A stretch of 64,000 nucleotides of DNA from Bombilactobacillus bombi (GTDB lineage: Bacteria > Bacillota > Bacilli > Lactobacillales > Lactobacillaceae): the NCBI RefSeq assembly GCF_003522965.1, contig NZ_CP031513.1:1778085-1842084 (forward strand). Reading direction: 5' to 3'. Below, piece by piece: positions 1-8,290 of the stretch. Positions within the stretch are counted from its first letter, which is position 1. Each line of letters opens with the position of its first letter. The translations under genes and the position numbers were made by a program. The notes beneath the pieces were generated by a model. That model did not search any database. It was given only the letters and a program-made list of their open reading frames with translations, and had not been told where the DNA came from.

Positions 1-622
1 AATCCAAAATATTTTAGCTGAGCAAAATACAATTATTACGCGCAATTCTGTTATTGGAATTAGTCAAACAGAATTAAATCAAGCTGATTTGATTATTTTA
101 GATGTAATGATGCCCCAAATAGATGGCTTTCAATTTTTGCGGACGCATCGGCAATTTATTGATGTTCCAGTTCTGTTTTTAACTGCCAAAGATTTTGAAC
201 AGGATAAGTTGGAAGGCTTTGCTTCTGGTGCTGATGACTATATTACGAAGCCTTTTTCTATCCAAGAATTGCGCGCCCGCGTGGCAGCTAACTTGCGGCG
301 CGAACAACGTAATAAGCATACGCGCTTAAGTGATCCACCGGTGACTTGCGATTTAATTCAGCGCCAGTTTTATGTACAGCAACAATTAATAACATTGACG
401 GCTTCAGAATATGATATTTGTTTGTTTTTGTTGCAGCATGCACATCAAGTATTTTCGAGAGAAGATATTTATACGGCAGTTTACGGCTATGATGCTCCAG
501 GAGATAGCAAATTCACAATTACTGAGCGGATCAAGAAAATCCGCGATAAATTTAATAAGGCACATGTTAGTCCAATTCAAACAGTTTGGGGTATTGGTTA
601 TAAATGGGAAATAAATCTTTAA
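1..622 (+). CDS. OmpR/PhoB-family response regulator (5' end outside window)
   Basis: DNA-binding response regulator of a two-component system. The reading frame is open from base 2, so the gene begins upstream of the window and the in-frame ATG at 89 is not the start. The receiver phosphoacceptor Asp lies in ILDVMMP (about 98-118), the conserved receiver Lys in ITKPFS (about 241-258), and a winged-helix output domain fills the C-terminal half (TASEYDICLFLLQ, then a recognition helix ITERIKKIRDKF and the wing WGIGYKW). The last 19 bases overlap the kinase gene, implying translational coupling. The regulon cannot be told from the sequence. Confidence 0.93.
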   Translation, partial: IQNILAEQNTIITRNSVIGISQTELNQADLIILDVMMPQIDGFQFLRTHRQFIDVPVLFLTAKDFEQDKLEGFASGADDYITKPFSIQELRARVAANLRREQRNKHTRLSDPPVTCDLIQRQFYVQQQLITLTASEYDICLFLLQHAHQVFSREDIYTAVYGYDAPGDSKFTITERIKKIRDKFNKAHVSPIQTVWGIGYKWEINL

Positions 623-1956
623 AACAAATACTTATACTAATGTCTTTACTAGAAGTCGGTTATACAATTTTATTGGTGCTAGGATTAGTAGGTGTGTTTA
701 ACTTTTCTTTGCGCCAAGGTTGGGTTTATCCTGCTAATTATCCCGAACAGCAAGTATCTCAAGTTAAAAAAGATTTACAAAAATCCGATGGAAAACAGTT
801 AACTATTCCTAATATTTATGAATATCGTTTGGAACAAAATGGACATTTAATTCACAATACGCTTCCTAAGCATTATTACCAAGAACTCACCGAAGCACGC
901 CACAAGGGTTATGCTCAAGCGCATACCTTATTTGCACCGCGAATTTTTTGGTATTTGACGCAGCAAAAAACGCATTTGATTCTATCATATCGACTAACAG
1001 CTGATTTTACTTCTGCACGGCTGCGACATTATTTGCCCTCAGCAGAAATGGTAGGTCTATTGACTTTAGGAATTTTGTGGATTATCGGTTTAGTAGTAAT
1101 TATTTCTTGGACAGTTACAATGGTGAATCAAGAATTGAAAAAAATAACTTTTGCTAACCAACAAATTCAAAACTTAAATTTGAATTTTACAGAACAACAA
1201 AGTGATATTAAAGAAATTGAACTAATTTTACAATCCATCAATCAAATGAAGTCAGCTTTACAAAAGTCACTGGAACAACAATGGTCCTCCCAACAGCAAT
1301 TACAACAATTAGTCCAAGATGTGACCCATGATATTCGGACACCAATCACTTTAATTAAGGGCAATTTAGAGCTGTTGGAAGAAAGAGCTATTACTAATCA
1401 GCAACAGGCATTAATAAAGGATGCTAATAATGGAGTTCAACGACTAGAAGAATATGTTGCTTGGTTGAAAGTAAATAGTCATTTACAAACCAGCTCTCAT
1501 ACCACTGAAAAGATTACTCAAGACGTGATTAAGCATTGGTTAGATTGGGTTTCTAGTTTAGCACGGGCGAAACAATTAACAATTAAAGTAATACGAATGG
1601 ATGAAAGTGACCTGCAAGTGAATTTGTTTCAAGTGGCGCAAGCCTTTCAAAATATTATTTTGAATAGTGTTGAGTTTTCTCAGCCGCAAGGTGTCTTAAA
1701 ATTAGACTTTTGCAATCAATCAGATAGTTATCTCATTACGGTACTGGACAATGGGCCTGGCTTTAGTGAAGCAACTTTAACAGCTGCTACAAAGCGCTAT
1801 TATACACAAAGGTCACAAAAAAATGAGCATATGGGCTTGGGTTTGACGATTGCACAACAAATTATGAGTCAAAATAATGGACGTCTAGTTTTAAAAAATG
1901 AATATTACAAACAACAAATAAGCGGTGGCAAAGTGCAATTAGTTTTTAATAAGTAA
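604..1956 (+). CDS. Sensor histidine kinase
   Basis: Membrane sensor kinase partner of the upstream regulator. Two transmembrane segments (about residues 8-34 and 149-174) flank an extracellular sensor of roughly 115 residues. After the second comes a Q-rich linker, then the dimerisation/phosphotransfer helix with the H-box VTHDIRTP (phosphorylated His about 242), N-box FQNIILNS (about 350), G1 box DNGPGF (about 382) and G2 box GLGLTIA (about 411). At 450 aa it is of ordinary length for the class. The extracellular domain is not one I recognise, so the stimulus is unknown. Confidence 0.93.
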   Translation: MGNKSLKQILILMSLLEVGYTILLVLGLVGVFNFSLRQGWVYPANYPEQQVSQVKKDLQKSDGKQLTIPNIYEYRLEQNGHLIHNTLPKHYYQELTEARHKGYAQAHTLFAPRIFWYLTQQKTHLILSYRLTADFTSARLRHYLPSAEMVGLLTLGILWIIGLVVIISWTVTMVNQELKKITFANQQIQNLNLNFTEQQSDIKEIELILQSINQMKSALQKSLEQQWSSQQQLQQLVQDVTHDIRTPITLIKGNLELLEERAITNQQQALIKDANNGVQRLEEYVAWLKVNSHLQTSSHTTEKITQDVIKHWLDWVSSLARAKQLTIKVIRMDESDLQVNLFQVAQAFQNIILNSVEFSQPQGVLKLDFCNQSDSYLITVLDNGPGFSEATLTAATKRYYTQRSQKNEHMGLGLTIAQQIMSQNNGRLVLKNEYYKQQISGGKVQLVFNK

Positions 1957-1966
1957 GCGCTTTGCT
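1952..1966. promoter_or_regulatory. Possible weak cre (CcpA) site before galM
   Basis: The string AGTAAGCGCTTTGC spans the kinase stop codon and sits about 12 bases before an extended -10 (TGGTACAAT, 1975-1983). It has the central ARCGNWWW of a catabolite-responsive element but misses about three outer positions of the consensus, so it is only suggestive. Confidence 0.3.
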
Positions 1967-2006
1967 TAATTTTTTGGTACAATTGACCTTATGAGGAGGC
2001 CTTGAA

Positions 2007-2999
2007 ATGGTAGTAACTAAAAAACAAATTGGTCGGACCAAAAATGGCAATATTGAACTGTTTACAATTACTAATAATCACCACACTCAAATTAATCTTT
2101 TGAGTTATGGTGCAACTTGGCAAAATTGGCAAGTTCAAGACAATAATCAACTGCAATCATTAATTACCCATTATGATGATTGGACAAAATATCAAGAAAG
2201 TACGTATTTTGCAGGTAGAACTGTAGCCCCAGTAGCAGGACGGATTACAAAGGCGCATTTTCAGTTGCAGGGACAAGATTATCAGATGCAACCTAATGAA
2301 AATGACGATTTATTACACAGTGGGACTACTGGTTTTCAACATCAAAATTTTGTAGGACAAGCAGTTGATGATCATACCGTAGAGTTTGCTTATACTTTGC
2401 AGGCTTCAGACAATTATTTTCCCGGAACTTTACAATTGCGAGTACAATATCAACTAACAGATAGTGATTGTGTGCAAATTACTTATTGGGGAACCAGTGA
2501 TGTCACAACATTATTTAATCCAACTTGCCATGTGTATTTTAACTTAGATCAAAATACCAGCATTAATGAACAACAATTACAAATTAATGCAGACCAATAC
2601 TTAGAATTAACTGCAGAAAAAGTTCCAACGGGTCAACTTTTACCAGTGGATGCAGCAACTGACTTTCGCCATAGTAAAACCTTGGCATCAGGATTAGAAT
2701 CCATCCAACAACAAACGGGTAAAACAGAATTTGATCATGTTTATTACACACCTAACAAATTAGTAGCAACTCTGCAAACTACTCAACGAGCAGTAGATTT
2801 ATATTCAGATCGTGATGCTTTGGTCATTTATACAGGTAGCCCAGAGGCAACAGAGTCTGATTGGCACCATTACACAGGATTAGCCATGGAAATGCAGAGT
2901 TTACCAGATGCTATTAATCATCCTGATTTTGGTGATATTATTTTGCCAGCAGGCAAAACCATCAGTTACAGCAGTAGTTACCAATATCGCAAACTATAA
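2007..2999 (+). CDS. galM: Aldose 1-epimerase (galactose mutarotase)
   Basis: Cytoplasmic enzyme interconverting alpha and beta anomers of galactose/glucose, usually the entry step of the Leloir pathway. GalM hallmarks are GRTVAPVAGRI near residue 73, LLHSG with a substrate-binding His near 104, NPTCHVYFNL with the catalytic His near 175, and EMQSLPDA with the catalytic Glu near 295. The 330-aa length fits the family. The start has a GAGGAGG ribosome-binding site eight bases upstream. No other gal gene is adjacent; it stands alone between the kinase and a terminator. Confidence 0.92.
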   Translation: MVVTKKQIGRTKNGNIELFTITNNHHTQINLLSYGATWQNWQVQDNNQLQSLITHYDDWTKYQESTYFAGRTVAPVAGRITKAHFQLQGQDYQMQPNENDDLLHSGTTGFQHQNFVGQAVDDHTVEFAYTLQASDNYFPGTLQLRVQYQLTDSDCVQITYWGTSDVTTLFNPTCHVYFNLDQNTSINEQQLQINADQYLELTAEKVPTGQLLPVDAATDFRHSKTLASGLESIQQQTGKTEFDHVYYTPNKLVATLQTTQRAVDLYSDRDALVIYTGSPEATESDWHHYTGLAMEMQSLPDAINHPDFGDIILPAGKTISYSSSYQYRKL

Positions 3000-3013
3000 A
3001 CAATAAAAGACAA

Positions 3014-3062
3014 AAATAAACCTTGAGGTTAGCTGTTTTAGCTATCTTGAGGTTTATTTTTT
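3014..3062. terminator. Convergent terminator between galM and the Fur-family gene
   Basis: Hairpin with arms AATAAACC...TAGC and GCTA...GGTTTATT with an imperfect middle, and T-runs usable in both directions. It lies between convergent genes. Confidence 0.7.
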
Positions 3063-3483
3063 AAATTTGACATTGATCACAGATACCCCAAATTTCCACA
3101 TGATAATTCTTAATTTTATAATTAGATAATTGCTGTTCAATTGCAGTAAAGTCGGGCAATGGCAATTCCAACGCACGGCCACATTGCTCACAAATGAAAT
3201 GACTGTGTTCTTTTTTTGCAAAATCACATTGAAATTTAACACGTAAACCATTCGTAAACATTTTAGTTTCTAGAATACCAATTTGCTGCATTTCTTTGAC
3301 ATTCCGATAAATAGTATCATGGCTCATTTTAGGAAAAAAGGCGCGCATTTGTTGATCAAGTTGGGATAAGGCAATATAAAAATCGGCTTGCTGAGCCAAG
3401 TATTCTAATAAATATTGCCGCTGTTTGGTAATTTTAAAGTTATTTTGTTGCAAAATTTTTAAAGCTACGTCGATGGTAGACAT
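3061..3483 (-). CDS. Fur-family metalloregulator, probably Zur-like
   Basis: Metal-responsive repressor of 140 aa. The start is placed at the ATG at 3483 because GGAGG lies eight bases before it; an in-frame ATG further upstream lacks such a site. The N-terminal winged helix (KITKQRQYLLEYL ... SHDTIYRNVKEM) is followed by the Fur dimerisation domain with the two structural-zinc CxxC pairs CEQC and CDQC and a His-rich stretch HSHF. It is divergent from a Zn/Mn-type ABC importer with a Zur-box-like palindrome between them, which favours zinc sensing, but PerR- or Mn-type sensing cannot be excluded. Confidence 0.85.
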   Translation of the reverse strand: MSTIDVALKILQQNNFKITKQRQYLLEYLAQQADFYIALSQLDQQMRAFFPKMSHDTIYRNVKEMQQIGILETKMFTNGLRVKFQCDFAKKEHSHFICEQCGRALELPLPDFTAIEQQLSNYKIKNYHVEIWGICDQCQI

Positions 3484-3536
3484 GAAAATTCCTCCAGATA
3501 TTTTCATAGACATCAGAAAACGGCTATGCTAAAATG

Positions 3537-3559
3537 TAAAACGTAACAATTACTATTTA
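3537..3559. promoter_or_regulatory. Zur-box-like operator
   Basis: A 23-bp imperfect palindrome with TAAA outer ends and core CGTAACAATTACTA, close to the Bacillus Zur consensus core CGTAATNATTACG. It lies in the 106-bp region between the divergent Fur-family and metal ABC importer genes, about 30 bases before the importer start. Confidence 0.65.
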
Positions 3560-3589
3560 GATTATAGAAGCTGATGGGAGAAGAGTCAA

Positions 3590-4483
3590 TTGTTAACATT
3601 ACGACGTCGCTTAGGACTAATAATCGGGGCTTTACTGTTGGTAATTACTCTGAGTGGTTGTCAGTCTGTACATAAACAAACTGCCAACTCCAAATTACAA
3701 ATTGTAGCTTCTACTCCGACCTATGGACAAATGGCTACTCAAATAGCTGGCAAATATGCTCAGGTAACCACCATTATGGATAATCCCAACGTTGATCCCC
3801 ACGATTTTGAACCGACAGTGCAAAATGCCAAACAAACCAGCCGAGCTCAAATTGCAATTTATAATGGCTTAGGCTATGACTCATGGATGAATCGGCTGTT
3901 AGTTAATAATCAACAAGCAACTAAAATTAATATTGGGCAATTGATGCATAAACAAGTAGGTGATAATCCACACTTGTGGTATCATCCCCAAACAATGCCT
4001 ACAGCAGCACAACATTTGGCTGAGGTTTTAAGTCGCCAAGATCCTACCCATCGTGCTTATTACCAGCAACGTGCACAAAAATATCTCCAATCTTTACAAC
4101 CATTACAGCAACAGATTCACCAAATTAAAATTCATCGTCAACAAAAGTTAGTAGCTGTCAGTGAGCCAGTTTTTGATTATTCATTACAGAAGATGGGCTA
4201 TCAAATTGCCAATCCACATTTTGCACAAGCCATCGAAGAAGGTGCTGATCCAGCTCCACAAGATATTAATAAATTACAACAGTTAATTAAAACCAGGAAA
4301 ATTGCTTTTTTGGTTGATAATCAACAAGCTGCCAATCCGGTAGTGGCTAACTTAGTTAAACTAGCTCAAAAATATCAAGTTCCAGTGGTTAAGGTAACTG
4401 AAACCCAACCAGCCAACCTTTCTTATCTTCAATGGATGGAGCGGCAATATCACAAAGTTTTGACAATCGAGGTTCAAAAATGA
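3590..4483 (+). CDS. Zinc/manganese ABC transporter substrate-binding lipoprotein
   Basis: Extracytoplasmic metal-binding lipoprotein of the cluster A-I (ZnuA/TroA) family, 297 aa. It uses a TTG start after a GGGAG site. The signal peptide ends in the lipobox LSGC (Cys about 24). Probable metal ligands are His in VDPHDFEPT, His in DNPHLWY, Glu in VSEPVFDY where many zinc-binding members have His, and an acidic residue in FLVDNQQ. A Glu third ligand also occurs in manganese-type PsaA/TroA proteins, so the metal is uncertain; the Zur-like box argues for zinc. The stop codon overlaps the start of the ATPase gene. Confidence 0.88.
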   Translation: MLTLRRRLGLIIGALLLVITLSGCQSVHKQTANSKLQIVASTPTYGQMATQIAGKYAQVTTIMDNPNVDPHDFEPTVQNAKQTSRAQIAIYNGLGYDSWMNRLLVNNQQATKINIGQLMHKQVGDNPHLWYHPQTMPTAAQHLAEVLSRQDPTHRAYYQQRAQKYLQSLQPLQQQIHQIKIHRQQKLVAVSEPVFDYSLQKMGYQIANPHFAQAIEEGADPAPQDINKLQQLIKTRKIAFLVDNQQAANPVVANLVKLAQKYQVPVVKVTETQPANLSYLQWMERQYHKVLTIEVQK

Positions 4484-5112
4484 AGTCAACCCCTTTAATT
4501 AAAGCTCATGATCTAATGGTCAAATTCGATCAACAAGTTGTTTTTCAAAAATTGAATTTTTCTATCAATCGTGGCGATTTCTTTTGCATTGTGGGACCTA
4601 ATGGCTCGGGTAAAACCACTTTACTACGAGTTATTTTAGAAGAATTAGCGCCCACTAGTGGTGAACTGCAACGTTATTTAACCAGCAAACAGATTGGTTA
4701 CGTGCCCCAATTTCGCAATTTAGAAACAGATTTTCCTTTGTCTGCGCAAGCTTTTGTAGAGTTGAAACTGATTCAAAAGCCTTGGCCCTGGTTAACAACC
4801 ACTGAAAAAACTCAAGTTCAACAAGCTTTATCCAAAACACATCTAACTGCCAAAAAAGATTGGCGGATTGGGCAAATGTCTGGTGGCGAAAAACAACGAG
4901 TCTACCTGGCACAAGCTATTGTGAACCAGCCACAATTATTAATCTTGGATGAACCCACAGCTAGTTTAGACGTTCAAGCTAAATACGAGATAATGGATGT
5001 GGTCCAGGAATTGAATCAGCAAGGAACAACAATTATTTTTATTACACATGATCCGCAATTATTAGAAAAATATGGCACCAAAACTTTACACTTAGGCGAG
5101 GAGGGGCAATAA
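4480..5112 (+). CDS. Metal ABC transporter ATP-binding protein
   Basis: ATPase of the Zn/Mn importer, 210 aa. The start is the ATG in the ATGA overlap with the binding-protein gene; an in-frame ATG at 4432 lies inside that gene. It has Walker A GPNGSGKTTL, Q-loop in YVPQFRNL, signature MSGGEKQR, Walker B LLILDEPTASLD and the H-loop ITHD. Translational coupling on both sides (ATGA, TAATG) shows a tight three-gene operon. Confidence 0.93.
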   Translation: MKSTPLIKAHDLMVKFDQQVVFQKLNFSINRGDFFCIVGPNGSGKTTLLRVILEELAPTSGELQRYLTSKQIGYVPQFRNLETDFPLSAQAFVELKLIQKPWPWLTTTEKTQVQQALSKTHLTAKKDWRIGQMSGGEKQRVYLAQAIVNQPQLLILDEPTASLDVQAKYEIMDVVQELNQQGTTIIFITHDPQLLEKYGTKTLHLGEEGQ

Positions 5113-5903
5113 TGCTGCAATATGAATTTATGCAAAATGCGGCAATTGTCGCAACAGTTATTTCGATTTTATGTGGCGTGATTGGCGTTTTTATTACAGC
5201 TCGGCATTTGTCTTTTTTAACGCATACGATGTCAGAAATTGGTTTTTCTGGAGCTAGTTTTGGCTTGTGGATGGGGTGGACACCCTTAAATGGGATGTTA
5301 CTTTTTACAATTTTAAGTGCTTTGGTAGCTGGTTCTTTTAATAAGAATAAGCCGTTAAAAAGTACGGTAATTAGCTTAATTTCGGCTTTTTTCATGGGAT
5401 TGGGAGTTTTATTTTTATCGATTTCTCAAGCTAGTTCTTCTTATGCTACTAATATTTTATTTGGCAGCATCGTCGGTATTAGCCGAGGTGATGCGATTCA
5501 AATTAGTTTGATTGCCTTCATTGAATTAATAGTGATTGTTTTAATGTATCGCCAATTAAAATTTGATTTTTTTGATCCAGTAGGGGCCCAAGGCGGGATT
5601 CGCTTTAGTGGCACGATTAATTTGATTTTTTTAATGATGATGTCTTTAAGTGTTAGTATCGTTTCTCAAATTGTGGGCGCTTTGTTAGTTTTTGCCCTTT
5701 TGACTTTACCAGCCGCAGCGGCTCAGTTTTGGGGGAAAACAGTGCATTCGCTGATTATTTGGAGTATTATATTTGCTTTGATAGGTACTTGGTCAGGGTT
5801 GGCACTAGGATATTGGACTAATTTGCCGGTAACATTTTTTATTACCACCATTGAAACGTTGATTTATTTAGTAGCTTGGGGCAGTAGTAAAATTTTAAAT
5901 TAA
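5112..5903 (+). CDS. Metal ABC transporter permease (ABC-3 family)
   Basis: Membrane channel of the Zn/Mn importer, 263 aa, with about eight hydrophobic segments and the ABC-3 signature regions (RHLSFLTHTMSEIGFSGAS near the N-terminus, VGALLVFALLTLPAAAA near residue 190). The start overlaps the ATPase stop by one base. It ends the operon before a clear terminator. Confidence 0.92.
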   Translation: MLQYEFMQNAAIVATVISILCGVIGVFITARHLSFLTHTMSEIGFSGASFGLWMGWTPLNGMLLFTILSALVAGSFNKNKPLKSTVISLISAFFMGLGVLFLSISQASSSYATNILFGSIVGISRGDAIQISLIAFIELIVIVLMYRQLKFDFFDPVGAQGGIRFSGTINLIFLMMMSLSVSIVSQIVGALLVFALLTLPAAAAQFWGKTVHSLIIWSIIFALIGTWSGLALGYWTNLPVTFFITTIETLIYLVAWGSSKILN

Positions 5904-5910
5904 TACATCA

Positions 5911-5946
5911 AAAAGCAGTCTTATATTAAGTTATAAGGCTGTTTTT
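5911..5946 (+). terminator. Terminator of the metal importer operon
   Basis: Stem AGCAGTCTTATA / TATAAGGCTG followed by a run of five T. Confidence 0.8.
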
Positions 5947-6062
5947 ATATTTATGAAACTTATTGTTCAGCGACATTCAGAGATTTGAGTTTGTAAATAT
6001 AACTAGTAATGTATAAAATAATGATTAATAGCTGAATCTTTATTTATAGGAGAACTACGATT

Positions 6063-6530
6063 TTGAATCTTAGTAATTTAACTCTTGATGATGCATATAA
6101 ATTAATAGCATATGAAAAAAATCCACATTACTTATTAGAATACAATGAAGTCTACAATCAAATCGTAAACACAATTACATATGATAATGAAACATATAAA
6201 TGTCAAATAGATGATCATCGTAATAGTGTTTTTTATGCATTAAATGTTCATACAACACCTGTTGAAACCATTTTTTCTATTGGATTAAGAGATATTGAGA
6301 GTAATATACACTTAATAAGATTTGATTTTGGCAATCACTTAAGACATACGAACAATCAAGGAAAGAAAAACGAAAAAATCATTCATGGTTCACATGTCCA
6401 TTTTATGTCTGTTCCAGATAAATATTCTGTTAAAAACGTTATAGCAGTTGGGTCTATAGAAGAGTTTAAAAATTTAAAACGTATTAAAGAGACTTTTCTA
6501 AAATTTATAGATTATACTAACATTAGATAA
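6063..6530 (+). CDS. Hypothetical protein, DUF6978-like (tentative)
   Basis: A 155-aa cytoplasmic protein with no signal peptide or membrane segment. The TTG start follows TAGGAGA about ten bases upstream. The stretch LIRFDFGNHLRHTN followed by HGSHVHF resembles the His-containing core I associate with DUF6978 proteins, but the match is from memory and the function of that family is unknown. Base composition is clearly more AT-rich than the flanking genes, and a 19-base gap with its own strong SD links it to the DUF1828 gene. The pair looks like an acquired two-gene cassette. Confidence 0.6.
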   Translation: MNLSNLTLDDAYKLIAYEKNPHYLLEYNEVYNQIVNTITYDNETYKCQIDDHRNSVFYALNVHTTPVETIFSIGLRDIESNIHLIRFDFGNHLRHTNNQGKKNEKIIHGSHVHFMSVPDKYSVKNVIAVGSIEEFKNLKRIKETFLKFIDYTNIR

Positions 6531-6558
6531 TTGCTAAACAACAAAGGAGGTGATGATA

Positions 6559-7344
6559 TTGGATAATGCTGAAAAGTTAAGAAATGTTTATATGGATTGG
6601 ATAAAAGAAGATCTTGAATTTCAAAATTTAGATGAAAATTATGTTTCTATTAGTACTCCTTTTATTGATAATGATTACGATAATATTAATTTATATGCTT
6701 CTTTTGTCAACAAAAATATAGTCAAGGTTTCAGATTTTGGGTTCACTCTTTATAATTTGACAGAATTAGGAATTAACTTAACGCCAAAATTTAAAACTGG
6801 CTGGTATATTTTTAGGGAAATTCTGGATGATTTTGGCATAAGTAATGATAAGGGGACTTTATGTGTGCAAACACCTATTGAAAACTTTCCTATGGCAAAA
6901 ACACGCTTGCTTCAAGCAGTTATGCGGGTTAATGATATTTTTTATCTAAGTAAGCATAACGTAGTAAGTTCTTTTAATGATATCATCGCTGAATTTTTTA
7001 ATAAAAATAATATTTTATATACTCCTTCATTTGAAATACCTAATCCATTTGGCGCGTCTTCCCATTTTGATTTTGCCATTCCTAACCGTAAAGATGGAGA
7101 AAGGGTAGTTAAGACAGTTTCTCGGCCTAATGATATCAATCAGGCTAAAATATTCAACTTTGACGTGCATGCAACATCTAGAAGTAGGAATGCCAAATTT
7201 ATTTTATTGGTTAATAATACAAAAGAAAAAAAGTTAAATGGTTCTTTAGTGGCTACAGCAATGAACGAGTTAAGCGATACGACAGCTTCAGTTTTAGGTT
7301 TTAAAGAAGTTCAGGAAAATAATACTGAATTAATTAATGCTTAA
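6559..7344 (+). CDS. DUF1828/DUF1829 domain protein
   Basis: About 261 aa. The SD AAAGGAGGTGAT is at 6543-6554; ATG and GTG codons touching it are too close, so TTG at 6559 is the best start. The N-terminal half (NYVSISTPFIDNDYDN, VKVSDFGFTLYNLTELG) matches what I know as DUF1828, and the C-terminal half (SHFDFAIPNRK, then a V-x-K-T segment) resembles DUF1829, which has the look of a degenerate PD-(D/E)xK-like fold. No biochemical role is established to my knowledge. It pairs with the preceding small gene and is AT-rich. Confidence 0.7.
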   Translation: MDNAEKLRNVYMDWIKEDLEFQNLDENYVSISTPFIDNDYDNINLYASFVNKNIVKVSDFGFTLYNLTELGINLTPKFKTGWYIFREILDDFGISNDKGTLCVQTPIENFPMAKTRLLQAVMRVNDIFYLSKHNVVSSFNDIIAEFFNKNNILYTPSFEIPNPFGASSHFDFAIPNRKDGERVVKTVSRPNDINQAKIFNFDVHATSRSRNAKFILLVNNTKEKKLNGSLVATAMNELSDTTASVLGFKEVQENNTELINA

Positions 7345-7369
7345 TCTGATAAAAGAATCTCTATTTTGA

Positions 7370-7401
7370 AGTGTTGATAGAAAAGATATCAACGCTTTTT
7401 T
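7370..7401 (+). terminator. Terminator of the DUF cassette
   Basis: Stem GTGTTGATA / TATCAACGC with a 7-base loop and six T. Confidence 0.8.
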
Positions 7402-7574
7402 AGATTGTTTAAGTACTATTATCGCTAATAATATAAAATTTCTTTTTGCTTACGTTCATAATATTAGGCTGGCTAACTTTTAACTATTTATTCATTTTAT
7501 TTACGGTTGATTTTGCATTACAGTACACTCTAGGCTTTATAATCAATTTATCAAAAAGTGAGGAGATAATAATT

Positions 7575-8228
7575 TTGTCTGGAATGGAAAAAATGAACTT
7601 TGATTTACAAGCTGATGCAGCCAAAGCTGTCCAACTGCAACGAGATGATGCTGTATGGCAACATGGCCGTGGCAGTGTCTCTGATGGGCAGGATACCAAT
7701 GCTGATGGTCAACCAACTTGTGTCTTGACTGATACTGCTAATGCAATTGTTATTTATTTTTCAAGATCGGGGAGTACCGAGCTATTGGCCCACATGATTG
7801 CTATGCAGGTGGCAGCTGATAGTTTGGAGATTGTCGTACAAAAGCCTTATAGCCAAAACTATCAACAAACACTAAATCGAGCGAATTATGAACGCTTAAA
7901 TCAGCGTTATCCAGCATTAAATATGCAGGTACCTAATTTGGACCAATATCAAACTGTTTACCTAGGCTATCCCGTATGGGCAATGACTTTATCACATCCC
8001 ATGACTGCGTTTTTGAAAAGTTATGGTTCACAATTGAATAATAAAAAGATTGTTCCTTTTATGACGCAAGGTGGTTATGGGGCTGGCGACAGTGTGCAGC
8101 AAATTCAAGCACTCTTGCACAATCAAGGTATTCATAATGAAATGGCTCCCTCTTTAGTTATTGATGGTAACAAAGTTAATCGGGCATCAAGTCAAATTAG
8201 TCAATGGTTGAATTTAGTTAACCGTTGA
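7575..8228 (+). CDS. Flavodoxin-like protein
   Basis: Predicted FMN-binding flavodoxin-fold protein, about 218 aa. The open frame extends upstream to 7446 through a hydrophobic stretch, but AGGAGAT at 7561 points to TTG at 7575 (or ATG at 7584). The phosphate-binding loop is IYFSRSGSTE near residue 59, followed by GYPVWAMTLSHPMTAFL and TQGGYGAGDS, typical of the Flavodoxin_4 group. About 50 residues precede the fold and resemble nothing I know. It converges on a LysR gene. Confidence 0.82.
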   Translation: MSGMEKMNFDLQADAAKAVQLQRDDAVWQHGRGSVSDGQDTNADGQPTCVLTDTANAIVIYFSRSGSTELLAHMIAMQVAADSLEIVVQKPYSQNYQQTLNRANYERLNQRYPALNMQVPNLDQYQTVYLGYPVWAMTLSHPMTAFLKSYGSQLNNKKIVPFMTQGGYGAGDSVQQIQALLHNQGIHNEMAPSLVIDGNKVNRASSQISQWLNLVNR

Positions 8229-8290
8229 TTAATGAAAAATTTGCTACTCAGCCAGAATTATCGTTTTAATAACAAATCCGTGATAATTAT

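Noticed and set aside
1952..1966. Confident CcpA cre site before galM
   Set aside because: Three consensus positions, including the right-hand CA, are not matched; kept only as a low-confidence site.
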